Source: Alphaproteobacteria bacterium
GTDB taxonomy: Bacteria > Pseudomonadota > Alphaproteobacteria > RF32 > CAG-239
DNA: 41,734 nucleotides
Assembly: GCA_017467515.1 (NCBI GenBank)
Contig: JAFUSU010000028.1
Coordinates: 1-41,734 of the forward strand
Reading direction: 5' to 3'
Below are positions 16,398 to 25,006 of this stretch, piece by piece. Every line of letters starts with the position of its first letter. The stretch's first letter is position 1. Below the pieces are notes generated by a model that was not told the origin of the DNA, ran no database searches, and worked only from the letters and a program-made list of their open reading frames with translations. A program made the position numbers and the translations under genes.

Positions 16398-16428
16398 AAA
16401 AATCCCCTCAAAACTGAGGGGATTTTTT
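16398..16428. terminator. Bidirectional terminator between convergent genes
   Basis: CCCCTCA-aaac-TGAGGGG flanked by AAAAAT and ATTTTTTTT serves the small secreted protein gene (+) and, just past its stop at 16429, the unknown gene on the minus strand. Confidence 0.88.
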
Positions 16429-17226
16429 TTATAATCTGTTTGATTGTCTTTGCTGTGATGACAGTGACAATAAGGGGGATAATTGTATATTTTTGTTCAA
16501 ATGCGGATGATTACTCTGATTAACCTGCGCCTGTCTGACAGCATTAAAATAAGCCAGTTTGTTATTAAGAATTTTTTGCTGAGGAGTGTTTTGAACAGGT
16601 GTAAAAATTCTCTTAAATTGCTGAGGTGTAGCTTTCATCTCTTTTGAATTGCTCGGATTAAAGGCAAACGTTGTGCATAACACAAACGCAACTTTGGCCA
16701 GATGTCTTTTCCCGAATTGCTTTACTTTTTGCCATAACGTTGGTTTTTGCTGTTCAATATTCGTTTTATAAAAACTGTAATCCATTATACCGCCTGGCAC
16801 GGAAATTTTACTCCCATCACCGGCAACACAATCTTGTGTGAAAATATATTTTTGAGCTAAATCAATAAATTTATTTTGAATTTTTTGAAGCCAAGAAACT
16901 TTGCGATCTATTAACGGTGCTCGATAGGCAAGTATCCGTTGTTTACTGCCTAAAACAATCATTGCATGACGGGCAGATTTTGAATAGATGCCGTTTTTAT
17001 CATATCCGGCTTCTCTGACTAATTTTTCACATAATTTATATGCCAGACGAGGGTCTTTATCTACAAATTGGATTTTATTGGTTGCCAAGCGATTTATAAA
17101 ATATTCAATCTCTTTTAAAACAAAAAAAGAAGCCGGTGTCAAAATTTTTGACGCCTTAATATCTCTGTTGTAATACACAGCTTCTTTTACCTGAGCGGCA
17201 GTTACCGCCAACGAATCATTTATCAT
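16429..17226 (-). CDS. Hypothetical protein
   Basis: I do not recognise this 265-residue protein. The first 165 residues look globular and helical: AKSILTPASFFVLKEIEYF-like helices, then SKSARHAMIVLGSKQRILAYR and CVAGDGSKISVPGG. A hydrophobic stretch HLAKVAFVLCTTFAF (about 190-205) could be a membrane or late anchor segment. The C-terminal 60 residues are Gln/Asn-rich and low complexity. GGAGAA precedes ATG 17226. It ends right at a shared terminator, so it is probably monocistronic or follows gpsA: the gpsA stop is only about 65 bases from its start, but upstream on the other side, so the two are in the same orientation with gpsA first. Confidence 0.6.
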   Translation of the reverse strand: MINDSLAVTAAQVKEAVYYNRDIKASKILTPASFFVLKEIEYFINRLATNKIQFVDKDPRLAYKLCEKLVREAGYDKNGIYSKSARHAMIVLGSKQRILAYRAPLIDRKVSWLQKIQNKFIDLAQKYIFTQDCVAGDGSKISVPGGIMDYSFYKTNIEQQKPTLWQKVKQFGKRHLAKVAFVLCTTFAFNPSNSKEMKATPQQFKRIFTPVQNTPQQKILNNKLAYFNAVRQAQVNQSNHPHLNKNIQLSPLLSLSSQQRQSNRL

Positions 17227-17291
17227 TATTTTTCTCCGTGAGGAGGCATAATGACACTAAACAAAAATATCGTCAATACTTAATTTACTTT

Positions 17292-18263
17292 TTATGCGGC
17301 AAATTCTTGTTTCAGATCACGGTCAAACATACTGCGAATGGTTGATTTAATATCAGCTTTTTCGTAAATAACCTTATAAAGGGCTTGGCTGATGGGCATA
17401 TCAATACCTTCTTTGTCGGCAATCAGTTTGACGGCTTTAAGTGTTGGCACACCTTCCGCTAATTTACCAAAATCTTCTCCTCTGGCAAATTTTTCTCCGA
17501 ATGTACGATTATGACTGTGTTGAGAGAATAATGTTGCTTCATAATCACCTAAATGAGCTAAACCGTAAGCAGTTTTTGGGTTGCCTCCGAAATGAGCAAT
17601 GAAACGACCGACTTCAACAGGTGCACGAGCCATTAACGCCCCCTTTAAGCCATACCATTCCAATCCGTCTAAAATACCGGCAGCTAAACCGATAACGTTC
17701 TTCAGTGCGGCACCAATTTGGTTGCCAATCAAGTCCGTTCCGAAATAAAAACGAATCAGCTCACTTTGCATCATAGAAATAACACGTTGAATGGTTTCCT
17801 GTTCATCGCTGTCAATAACGGCGCAGGAAGGGACTCCTTTCATATAATCCTGAACGTGGCCCGGACCGGCTAAAACAGCGATATGAACAGGTTGCTTAAT
17901 TTCCTCTTTCATAATATCAAACATAATCTTGGCGGTGCTTTCTTCCAACCCCTTCATTGCCAGCAGAAATGTTTTACCGGTAAGATTATAGTCCTTTAAC
18001 TGTTTGCAAAGAGAACGAAAATGCTGACAGCCGATAGAAATAATAATGAAATCATTTTTCAAAACATCGGCAATATCTGCATGTAAGTGCATATTATCCG
18101 TTAAAGATAAATAAGGATTCTTCCGTGTGTCCCTTAATTCAATAAAGTTAGGCGATGTCGGAATATCATACATATCGCAATTATCAAATTTTGCATAATT
18201 AACGGAGTACCAACCTAAAAATGTTCCCCATCGACCGCATCCGATTAAAGAAGAATTTGTCAT
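17292..18263 (-). CDS. gpsA: NAD(P)-dependent glycerol-3-phosphate dehydrogenase
   Basis: The N-terminal dinucleotide site is IGCGRWGTFLG (GxGxxG). Later come LLAMKGLE, AVLAGPGHVQ and the catalytic segment GNQIGAALKNVIGLAAGILDG with its lysine, plus SHNRTFGEKFARG near residue 245. These match GpsA, which reduces dihydroxyacetone phosphate to sn-glycerol 3-phosphate for phospholipid synthesis. At 323 residues it is normal length. AAGGTGA precedes ATG 18263. Some positions differ from the usual pattern (LAHLGDYEATLFS in place of a GLGDLxxT stretch), so it is a divergent member, but the function is likely kept. Confidence 0.88.
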   Translation of the reverse strand: MTNSSLIGCGRWGTFLGWYSVNYAKFDNCDMYDIPTSPNFIELRDTRKNPYLSLTDNMHLHADIADVLKNDFIIISIGCQHFRSLCKQLKDYNLTGKTFLLAMKGLEESTAKIMFDIMKEEIKQPVHIAVLAGPGHVQDYMKGVPSCAVIDSDEQETIQRVISMMQSELIRFYFGTDLIGNQIGAALKNVIGLAAGILDGLEWYGLKGALMARAPVEVGRFIAHFGGNPKTAYGLAHLGDYEATLFSQHSHNRTFGEKFARGEDFGKLAEGVPTLKAVKLIADKEGIDMPISQALYKVIYEKADIKSTIRSMFDRDLKQEFAA

Positions 18264-18382
18264 AAGCTCACCTTGTGTAAAATTGTTAAACAGATAATAC
18301 TAAATCAATAACGCAAATTTTCTTAATTTGCAATTGTAAAGGAAATAACTAACACCGGAATAATTGAGAGTGAAACAGAAAA

Positions 18383-18742
18383 CTAAGAAGCCGAACTTTT
18401 ATTGTGTTGACGCGTAACAATGGCATTGATGTAATCAAACTCCTCAAACGATTTATAGGCATTGTCGTAGCTTTTATCATCACAGTCATAAAAAACCTGA
18501 TTAGCCAGAGATTTAATGGCATTGTCGATTCGTTGAAAAGCACTGTTATAATCAGGGCTGAAATTGTTTTTAACTTTTTTCTGGACAAGATTGTGGTAAG
18601 CGGAAATCACTTTGAGTGTTTCATCAGCGGAATTTGCATAACCTTTCTGCTCAAAATCTTTCATAATTTGAGCTGTTGTTCGATAAAAGCACTTGTTTGT
18701 CAAGATTCCACGTTGCTTTTTATTGTTGCCATCAATAATCAT
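18383..18742 (-). CDS. Hypothetical small helical protein
   Basis: From ATG 18742 (GGGG seven bases upstream) the protein has 119 residues, opening MIIDGNNKKQRGILTN, then mostly amphipathic helix with many Lys, Asn and Tyr. No signal peptide, membrane segment or known motif is visible. A TTG at 18754 is in frame, but it belongs to the ribosome-site region. An open frame on the other strand covers the same bases; I prefer this one because of its ribosome site and start. It is flanked by gpsA and the sec operon without close linkage. Confidence 0.55.
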   Translation of the reverse strand: MIIDGNNKKQRGILTNKCFYRTTAQIMKDFEQKGYANSADETLKVISAYHNLVQKKVKNNFSPDYNSAFQRIDNAIKSLANQVFYDCDDKSYDNAYKSFEEFDYINAIVTRQHNKSSAS

Positions 18743-18883
18743 AATGTACCCCAATTAAAAACCGTACTCCTGTCTAGCACAAATTCTTTTAAAATGCAAG
18801 AGCAGCAATCAAATTTATCTATTATTAAAATAACAAATTTTTGTTAAGAAGAAATTAATGAGATGAGAACGGCGAAAAACAAA

Positions 18884-18905
18884 AAAGGGCTCATAAGAGC
18901 CCTTT
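18884..18905 (-). terminator. Terminator of the yajC-secD-secF operon
   Basis: AAAGGGCT-cata-AGAGCCCTTT; on the minus strand it is followed by TTTTTTG. It lies about 17 bases after the secF stop. Confidence 0.85.
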
Positions 18906-18921
18906 AATGCGTAGGAAATGA

Positions 18922-19857
18922 TTACTCAACATTTCCGAACGGATTAATGTTTTTCTCATCTTGTGCGGCACGTAAATCAAATAAATTCAAAAATGTTCCG
19001 CAGACATAAACAGAGGAGTACGTTCCGATGATGATTCCCCAAACAATAGTAAAGGAAAAACTTCTTAAAGCCTCGCCACCCCAGATAAACAGAGCAGCTG
19101 CGGCAAATAATGTCGTTAATCCGGTTAAAATTGTACGAGATAAAATATCATTAATACTTTTGTTGAGTAAATCAGTTTGCGGCATCCGGCGAAATTTTTG
19201 TAAGTTTTCGCGGATACGGTCATAGGTGACCACAGTATCATTTACCGAGTAGCCCGCTAAGGTTAACAAAGCGGCAACGGTTGTCAGACTGAAATCCAAA
19301 CCGAAGAAAGACAAAAGACCGGCCGTGATAATCAGGTCATGAAATAACCCAATCATAGCTCCTAAGGCAAATTGCCATTCAAAGCGAATCCAGATATATA
19401 ATGAAATGGCTAAAATAGCCCCGACAGAAGCCATTAATCCGGCTTTTTTCAATTCGCTGCCGACTTGTGGACCGACTAATTCAACTCGCTTATATTCATA
19501 ATCAGAACCTAAGACGGATTTAATTTCACGAACAGCCGCCATCTGGGCTTTTTCATCTAACGATTCGGCTTGTGCGCGAATCATAAATTCTTTACCGCTG
19601 TCACCGAGGGTTTGCAGATTGATATCATCAAGTTTAACGCCGGTCAATTGTTTGCGGATATTCTCCATATCAACAATCGTAGGACTTTCAACTTCAATTA
19701 AAATACCGCCTGAAAAATCAATACCGTAATTAAATCCCTTAACGGCAAAACTAACGAAAGATAAAATCAGCAACAAAGTAGAAATAAAGAATGTCGGCTT
19801 TGCGGCTTTCATAAAATTAATATTTGTATCTTTTGTAACCCAATTAAATATTTTCAT
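18922..19857 (-). CDS. secF: Protein translocase subunit SecF
   Basis: SecF is the smaller RND-like partner of SecD, using proton motive force to complete protein export through SecYEG. The sequence shows the first membrane helix, GFNYGIDFSGGILIEV (SecF signature), a short periplasmic domain, and the five-helix block with LFHDLIITAGLLSFFGLDFSLT, LTLAGYSVNDTVVTYDRIREN and SRTILTG. Length is about 311 residues. An ATG at 19872 is in frame, but AAGGAT lies between it and ATG 19857, placing the better start at 19857 (MKIFNWV). It is the last gene of the yajC-secD-secF unit. Confidence 0.95.
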   Translation of the reverse strand: MKIFNWVTKDTNINFMKAAKPTFFISTLLLILSFVSFAVKGFNYGIDFSGGILIEVESPTIVDMENIRKQLTGVKLDDINLQTLGDSGKEFMIRAQAESLDEKAQMAAVREIKSVLGSDYEYKRVELVGPQVGSELKKAGLMASVGAILAISLYIWIRFEWQFALGAMIGLFHDLIITAGLLSFFGLDFSLTTVAALLTLAGYSVNDTVVTYDRIRENLQKFRRMPQTDLLNKSINDILSRTILTGLTTLFAAAALFIWGGEALRSFSFTIVWGIIIGTYSSVYVCGTFLNLFDLRAAQDEKNINPFGNVE

Positions 19858-19875
19858 TTTTTTATCCTTCATTAA

Positions 19876-21417
19876 TTAGATCGGGAGTTTTTTCGGCTTA
19901 AAACGGTTCAGCCAATAAGTAATAATCAACCGAGCCACTGTTACGGAAGTAAACATAGATGTCAAAACACCGACAGTTAAGGTAACGGCAAATCCTCTGA
20001 CCGGTCCTGTTCCAAAATAGAACAGAACAAAGCCGGCAACCAAAGTTGTCAGGTTTGAGTCGAGAATTGTTCTCCAAGCTTCTGTAAATCCTGCATCAGC
20101 GGCATCTCTGGTAGAGCGTCCGGCTTTAACTTCTTCACGCATACGCTCAAAAATAAGAACGTTAGCATCAACCGCCATACCAATGGTTAAGATCACACCT
20201 GCAATACCCGGAAGGGTAAGTGTTGCCCCCATTAAACTTAAAATCCCGAGCATTAAAAACAGGTTGGTGAAAACGGTGATGGTTGTAAATAAACCAAACA
20301 AGCCGTAAGCGGCTAACATAAATAAAACAACGGCAATTAAACCGATGATGGAAGCAAAAATGCCGGCTTTAATGGAATCTGCACCCAAACCGGCACCGAC
20401 AGTGCGTTCTTCAATAACTTCCAACGGAGCCGGTAAAGCACCCGAACGAAGCAGTAACGCTAAATCATTAGCAGATTTAACATCGAAATTACCGGTAATT
20501 ACACCGCTGCCGCCTAAAATAGCACTTTGAATAGTCGGTGCGGAAATAACTTCATTATCCAAAACAATCGCTAATCTTTCACCGACATTATTTTTCGTAG
20601 CTTCACCGAATTTTTTACCGCCAAGGGTGTTGAATTTGAAGCTGACAACGGGAGCGCCGTCTTGATAAGCAACTTGTGCATCAATCAAATTTTCACCACT
20701 GACAACAGGTTTGCGGCTGATGACATAAGTTCCGCCGTCACCGCTGACCAAACGAGAACTTGAACTTAACATTCCACGACGGGCATCTGCTGCGGTAGAG
20801 CGACTGTCAACCATGTGAAAAGACATTTTTGCGGTTTTACCGAGTAAAACTTTAACCGCTTCAGGATTCTGTAAACCAGGCAACTGAACAACGATTCTAT
20901 CACGACCTTGTCCTTGGATAACAGGTTCTTTGGTGCCGAGTTCATCAATACGGCGACGAACAATTTCAATGGATTGTTCAACAACTTTTGCCTTTAACTG
21001 ATTTAAGGCAAATTCGCTGTATTGAACGATAAGGTTGCCGTCTTCATCTTCGGTAACTTCTAAACCGTCATCAAGTTTTGTAAATTTAGAAATAGCTTGA
21101 GCTCTGGCATTGGCGTTATCAATTTTAACCCGAACAGAAGTTTCATCTGCCGTTAAATTTGTATAACGGATTCTGTTTTCTCTTAAAGATTGGCGAACAG
21201 AGTCTTCAATTGTTGACATTCTCTCTTTTAAAACGTCATCCATCTTAACTTGTAATAAGAGGTTTGAACCGCCTTGCAGGTCAAGTCCAAGATTGACCGG
21301 TTGCCACCACTTTGGCAGAGAAGTCTTGTCTTTCAGCACATTCGGAATGGCAAAGAAAATACCGGCCAAACAAATAGCTAAAATCAGAATAACTCTTGAT
21401 TTTGACAATTTATACAT
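19876..21417 (-). CDS. secD: Protein translocase subunit SecD
   Basis: The 513-residue protein has the SecD arrangement: an N-terminal helix, LGLDLQGGSNLLLQV, a large periplasmic P1 region (VVEQSIEIVRRRIDELGTKEP), and a six-helix C-terminal part with LTLPGIAGVILTIGMAVDAN and VLIFERMREE. The Asp in GMAVDAN belongs to the conserved proton-path motif. It works with SecF and YajC at the SecYEG channel. AAAGGA precedes ATG 21417. It ends 18 bases before the preferred secF start. Confidence 0.97.
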   Translation of the reverse strand: MYKLSKSRVILILAICLAGIFFAIPNVLKDKTSLPKWWQPVNLGLDLQGGSNLLLQVKMDDVLKERMSTIEDSVRQSLRENRIRYTNLTADETSVRVKIDNANARAQAISKFTKLDDGLEVTEDEDGNLIVQYSEFALNQLKAKVVEQSIEIVRRRIDELGTKEPVIQGQGRDRIVVQLPGLQNPEAVKVLLGKTAKMSFHMVDSRSTAADARRGMLSSSSRLVSGDGGTYVISRKPVVSGENLIDAQVAYQDGAPVVSFKFNTLGGKKFGEATKNNVGERLAIVLDNEVISAPTIQSAILGGSGVITGNFDVKSANDLALLLRSGALPAPLEVIEERTVGAGLGADSIKAGIFASIIGLIAVVLFMLAAYGLFGLFTTITVFTNLFLMLGILSLMGATLTLPGIAGVILTIGMAVDANVLIFERMREEVKAGRSTRDAADAGFTEAWRTILDSNLTTLVAGFVLFYFGTGPVRGFAVTLTVGVLTSMFTSVTVARLIITYWLNRFKPKKLPI

Positions 21418-21429
21418 CGTTGATTCCTT

Positions 21430-21741
21430 TTATTTTTTAGTCTTTTTATTTGAAACTTTTGCAACAGGAGCGACAGGAGCTTTAACATCGTCAGCCAGTC
21501 CCAAGATACCCGCTTTATTAATAACAACGGTAACGTTTCCGGCGATATCAACCAGTAAGTCATTTTCATTTTGAACTTTGCTGATAACACCGTATAATCC
21601 GCCGCGAGTAATGATTTTATCGCCTTTTTTCAAACCGTTCAGCATTTCTTGATGCTTTTTGGCTTTTTTTAACTCAGGTCTGATTAAAAAGAAATAAAAC
21701 AGTAAAAACAGCAGAAGCAACTGATATAATGTGCCGTCCAT
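21430..21741 (-). CDS. yajC: Preprotein translocase subunit YajC
   Basis: A short 103-residue protein with one N-terminal membrane helix (LLLLFLLFYFFLIRPELKK) followed by the YajC core LNGLKKGDKIITRGGLYGVI, and a basic tail. The FFLIRP-KK-GD-I-TRGG-G order is diagnostic. It is an accessory of SecDF-SecYEG. AGGAGA precedes ATG 21741, and secD starts 12 bases after its stop. Some Alphaproteobacteria extend the C-terminus slightly as here (Ala/Pro/Val-rich). Confidence 0.95.
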   Translation of the reverse strand: MDGTLYQLLLLFLLFYFFLIRPELKKAKKHQEMLNGLKKGDKIITRGGLYGVISKVQNENDLLVDIAGNVTVVINKAGILGLADDVKAPVAPVAKVSNKKTKK

Positions 21742-21747
21742 TTTCTA

Positions 21748-21790
21748 TTCTCCTAAAATTAAATATTCAATGCACTATACACCATTATAT
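21748..21790 (-). promoter_or_regulatory. Candidate promoter for yajC-secD-secF
   Basis: On the minus strand TTGTTA is followed after 16 bases by TATAGT within TTATATAATGGTGTATAGTG, about 30 bases before the yajC ribosome site. A second -10-like TATAAT overlaps. Pattern match only. Confidence 0.4.
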
Positions 21791-21972
21791 AAGGATAACA
21801 AGACTCAAAAAGCAAGTTTTAGCCTTAAAGTGGATAACATTTTATTTAATTTTTTTTTGAAAAGACGTAATACATTAAAAAAGATTGAGCGGACGATAAA
21901 CTTTTTCAGCCTGAATTTTATCAATTACGGTTGATAAGAGAGAGTACTTTTTATAAAAAAAGGTCATCCGCA

Positions 21973-22176
21973 ATGAAATTAATTGTCGAGAAAACAGCGA
22001 TGACAGCCGGAGTTTTTGTATGGTCGTCTTCTGAGTTTAATCATAACGGTTCTTAGATACTCGATATGAATGAAGAAGCCGCCAATATGCTTGCTTTTCA
22101 GACTCGACAACAACTTGCCATTAACGCATTGTCACTGGCAACTCAAGCCGATCAAGAAGTGTTGAAGCTGTTTTAA
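21973..22176 (+). pseudogene. Flagellin C-terminal relic
   Basis: From 22066 the frame reads MNEEAANMLAFQTRQQLA and continues INALSLATQADQEVLKLF before a stop at 22174. This matches the C-terminal helix of alphaproteobacterial flagellins (EEAANLLALQTRQQL...ALSLA.Q...VL.LF) to the last residue. The same frame is open upstream to ATG 21973 (MKLIVEKTAMTAG) but interrupted by TAG at 22054-22056. No other part of a flagellin is visible between yajC and the M23 gene, and no flagellar gene is nearby. I read it as a decayed fliC remnant. The rest of the 468-bp gap from 21742 is AT-rich and holds only the yajC promoter region. Confidence 0.6.
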
Positions 22177-22209
22177 GAAAATAATGTTATCCAAAAACTT
22201 TGAGGCATG

Positions 22210-23154
22210 TTAAGGTAAATAAGCTAAAGGATTGAGCGGTTTTTTACCGGAGCGAACCTCAAAGTGTAATTGAGGCGTGTTAACACCACCTGTGCTGCCG
22301 ACTTTTGCAATCGGGGTACCTTTTTGAACCCATTGGCCTTTTTTAACCAGAAAAGAGCTGTTGTGCGCATAAGCCGTAATCCAGCCGTCATTATGCTGAA
22401 TAAGGATAAGATTGCCGAACCCTTTTAACTCATTGCCGACATAAGCAACTTTTCCGGCATCAGCCGCTTTAACAGTGGTGCCGAGCGGTGCTTTTATGTT
22501 AATACCATCGTTGGACCGTCCTTTCCCGATAGCCCCGTAGCGGGAAATAATTGAGCCTTTAACCGGCCAAGCAAATTTATTTTTACGATAAGCTGTCGGC
22601 TTTGCTTGCGTAGAATGGGAAACCGTTTGAACTTTTTTTCCGGAAACGGAAGCCATAGCAGGCGCTTTTGCAGAGGAGGTTTGTCGGACTGATGATGTTA
22701 TAATCGATTCGCCGGTGGAACCGTATGAGGAAGCACTGACGCTCGCCGGTAAAGCTAATTTTTGACCGATGCTGAGCGTATAAGGTTCTCTGAGATTATT
22801 GAGGCGACTGAGTGTTGTAATATCAACATTATAATGTTTTGAAATGCTGTATAATGTATCTCCCATGGCAACGGTATGATAACGGGCAACGGGCAAACGC
22901 AACACGCGCCCGACATATAATGTATAAGGCGGAGTCAAACGGTTAATTTCAATAATATCGCGAATGGGAATATTATAAGTACGGGAAAGACTGTATAGCG
23001 TATCTCCCTTTTTAATGGTGATTCTGTCCGGACTGTCAATCCCCCAAAGAGAATCAAAGGACATAAGGCGCAACTTTCCGGATTGTAAAGAACAACCGGA
23101 AAGGAAACAAACAGCCGTTAAAAAGACCGCCATTTTCTTGTATAAAGACAGCAC
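22210..23154 (-). CDS. LysM and M23-family lipoprotein, NlpD/EnvC-like
   Basis: A lipoprotein signal (KKMAVFLTAVCFLSGC, lipobox LSGC) is followed by two LysM domains (TIKKGDTLYSLSRTYN and HTVAMGDTLYSISKHYN). After a Ser/Ala-rich linker comes an M23 domain with GSIISRYG, SNDGINIKAPLG, TAYAHNSSF and LHFEVRSG. In active LytM enzymes the zinc ligands lie in HxxxD and HxH. Here the first is SNDGINI and the last LHFE, with the preceding H in TAYAHNS, so ligands are partly missing, as in NlpD-type amidase activators. GTG 23154 has AGGA five bases upstream and gives a normal signal peptide; the frame extends to ATG 23241 without a ribosome site. Confidence 0.85.
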   Translation of the reverse strand: MLSLYKKMAVFLTAVCFLSGCSLQSGKLRLMSFDSLWGIDSPDRITIKKGDTLYSLSRTYNIPIRDIIEINRLTPPYTLYVGRVLRLPVARYHTVAMGDTLYSISKHYNVDITTLSRLNNLREPYTLSIGQKLALPASVSASSYGSTGESIITSSVRQTSSAKAPAMASVSGKKVQTVSHSTQAKPTAYRKNKFAWPVKGSIISRYGAIGKGRSNDGINIKAPLGTTVKAADAGKVAYVGNELKGFGNLILIQHNDGWITAYAHNSSFLVKKGQWVQKGTPIAKVGSTGGVNTPQLHFEVRSGKKPLNPLAYLP

Positions 23155-23302
23155 TTTATTCCTATTTTCAAAAGTTAACTCTATTCGTAAGTTTAAGCCA
23201 TATATGATTAAAATTTTCTTATTTTTTAAAAAACATTGCAATTTGCTTTAAATAAAGATAAGTTAAGCGCAGATTGAAAAATTCATAACAAATTAACCAA
23301 GA

Positions 23303-23330
23303 TGTTTGTACCATTTGCCGAATGGAAACG
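23303..23330 (+). promoter_or_regulatory. Inverted repeat in the sufB leader, possible operator
   Basis: CCATT-tgccg-AATGG (23311-23325) flanked by GTTT and AAAC lies about 25 bases before the sufB ATG. The position suits an operator for the SUF operon, but it does not match an IscR or RirA box that I know. Confidence 0.25.
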
Positions 23331-23349
23331 ATTCTGATTGAGGAAATAA

Positions 23350-24792
23350 ATGACACAGCCGGAAATCATAGATGAAAGCGGTGATAAATATAAATACGGG
23401 TTTGTAACGGACATTGATGCCGATACGGCTCCTGCCGGCTTGAGTGCAGAGATTATAAAATTAATATCCCGTAAAAAGGAAGAACCGGAATGGCTTTTGG
23501 AATGGCGTTTGAAAGCTTTTGAATTTTGGCAGACAATGACAGAGCCGACTTGGGCAAAATTGAGTTATGATAGAATAGACTATCAATCGCTTCATTATTA
23601 TTCGGCGCCTAAACAAAAACAGGCTCCGAAAAGCTTAGAAGAAGTTGATAAAAATTTAATCGATACATACAATAAACTGGGTATTCCTCTTAAAGAGCAA
23701 GAGGCACTGGCGGGCGTTGTTGCCGTTGATGCGGTTTTTGACAGCGTTTCCGTGGCAACAACATATCGTGCAAAGTTAGCCGAAAAGGGCATTATTTTTT
23801 GTTCGATTTCCGAAGCTGTGAAAACGCATCCCGAACTGGTTAAAAAATATTTAGGCTCGGTTGTTCCTTACACGGATAATTATTTTGCGTGTTTAAATTC
23901 GGCCGTATTCACGGACGGATCTTTTGTTTATATTCCCAAAGGCGTAAAAAGCCCTATGGAGTTATCAACTTATTTTCGTATCAATGCTAAAAATACCGGT
24001 CAATTTGAGCGTACCTTGATTGTTGCGGAAGATGACAGTTATGTGTCATACCTTGAAGGCTGTACGGCTCCGCAACGTGATGAAAATCAACTTCATGCCG
24101 CGATTGTTGAAATTGTCGTTATGAATAATGCCGAGGTAAAATATTCAACCGTACAAAACTGGTATCCCGGTGATAAAGATGGTAAGGGCGGTGTTTATAA
24201 TTTTGTAACCAAACGTGCCGCTTGCCGTGGTGTTAATTCTAAAATTTCGTGGACGCAGGTTGAAACCGGTTCTGCAGTTACTTGGAAATATCCGTCTTGT
24301 GTGTTACAAGGAGATAATTCAATCGGTGAATTTTATTCCGTTGCCATTACGAATAATCGTCAACAGGCTGATACCGGAACGAAAATGATACATATCGGTA
24401 AAAATACAACCTCTAAAATTATTTCCAAGGGAATTTCGGCCGGCTTTTCCAATCAAACATATCGCGGATTGGTAAAAGTTACGCCTCAGGCAGATAATGC
24501 CCGTAATTATTCACAATGTGACAGTTTGCTTATCGGTAAAACGTGCGGTTCACATACTGTACCCTATGTGGAAAATCGGAATAAAACGGCCGTGCTGGAA
24601 CACGAAGCAACCACGTCTAAAATCAGTGACGAACAGTTGTTTTATTGCCAACAACGAGGGATTGGGGAAGAAGAAGCTGTCAGCTTGATTGTGAATGGTT
24701 TTTGTAAGGAAGTAATGCAACATTTACCGATGGAATTTGCCATAGAAGCGGCTAAATTGATTAATATCAGTTTAGAAGGAAGCGTTGGCTAA
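23350..24792 (+). CDS. sufB: Fe-S cluster assembly scaffold SufB
   Basis: The 480-residue protein carries the SufB core: FIPKG-type strand [38 protein letters not shown], a beta-helix region and the C-terminal segment [19 protein letters not shown] followed by RGIGEEEA. With SufC and SufD it forms the SufBC2D scaffold on which Fe-S clusters are built from SufS/SufE-derived sulfur. GAGGAAATAA precedes ATG 23350. It leads the SUF cluster; there is no sufA or iscR-type gene before it in this window. Confidence 0.97.
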   Translation: MTQPEIIDESGDKYKYGFVTDIDADTAPAGLSAEIIKLISRKKEEPEWLLEWRLKAFEFWQTMTEPTWAKLSYDRIDYQSLHYYSAPKQKQAPKSLEEVDKNLIDTYNKLGIPLKEQEALAGVVAVDAVFDSVSVATTYRAKLAEKGIIFCSISEAVKTHPELVKKYLGSVVPYTDNYFACLNSAVFTDGSFVYIPKGVKSPMELSTYFRINAKNTGQFERTLIVAEDDSYVSYLEGCTAPQRDENQLHAAIVEIVVMNNAEVKYSTVQNWYPGDKDGKGGVYNFVTKRAACRGVNSKISWTQVETGSAVTWKYPSCVLQGDNSIGEFYSVAITNNRQQADTGTKMIHIGKNTTSKIISKGISAGFSNQTYRGLVKVTPQADNARNYSQCDSLLIGKTCGSHTVPYVENRNKTAVLEHEATTSKISDEQLFYCQQRGIGEEEAVSLIVNGFCKEVMQHLPMEFAIEAAKLINISLEGSVG

Positions 24793-24823
24793 AAATTAAA
24801 TGAATAAACCAGAAAGGACGAAA

Positions 24824-24994
24824 ATGAAAAAAGAAACAAGCAAAGAAATTGTTACCGTATTAACGATAATGTCTGAGTCAGCCCGAAAGATGCTGAAAAA
24901 TATCAGAAAAAAAGATACGATGCCGACACAAAAGGCAGAAAGTATGCTTAAAAAATTGAAAAAGGAATATTTCAGCGGCCAAGCTGCGGAATAG
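24824..24994 (+). CDS. Small basic ORF between sufB and sufC
   Basis: From ATG 24824, with AAAGGA directly upstream, a 56-residue peptide begins MKKETSKEIVTVLTIMSES and is rich in Lys and Met with predicted helices; it ends 12 bases before sufC. An earlier ATG at 24800 is in frame but lacks a ribosome site. I know no SUF protein of this kind. The spacing, own ribosome site and absence of stop codons over the whole inter-gene gap support it as a gene. Confidence 0.55.
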   Translation: MKKETSKEIVTVLTIMSESARKMLKNIRKKDTMPTQKAESMLKKLKKEYFSGQAAE

Positions 24995-25006
24995 AAAGGG
25001 ATAAAA

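Noticed and set aside
18404..18847. 147-codon open frame on the plus strand
   Set aside because: It covers the minus-strand hypothetical gene at 18383-18742, has no convincing ribosome site, and its hydrophobic composition is what an antisense reading of a Lys/Asn-rich helix gives.
23155..23241. N-terminal extension of the LysM/M23 lipoprotein to ATG 23241
   Set aside because: It would bury the lipoprotein signal 50 residues inside the protein. GTG 23154 has a proper ribosome site and gives a standard signal peptide.
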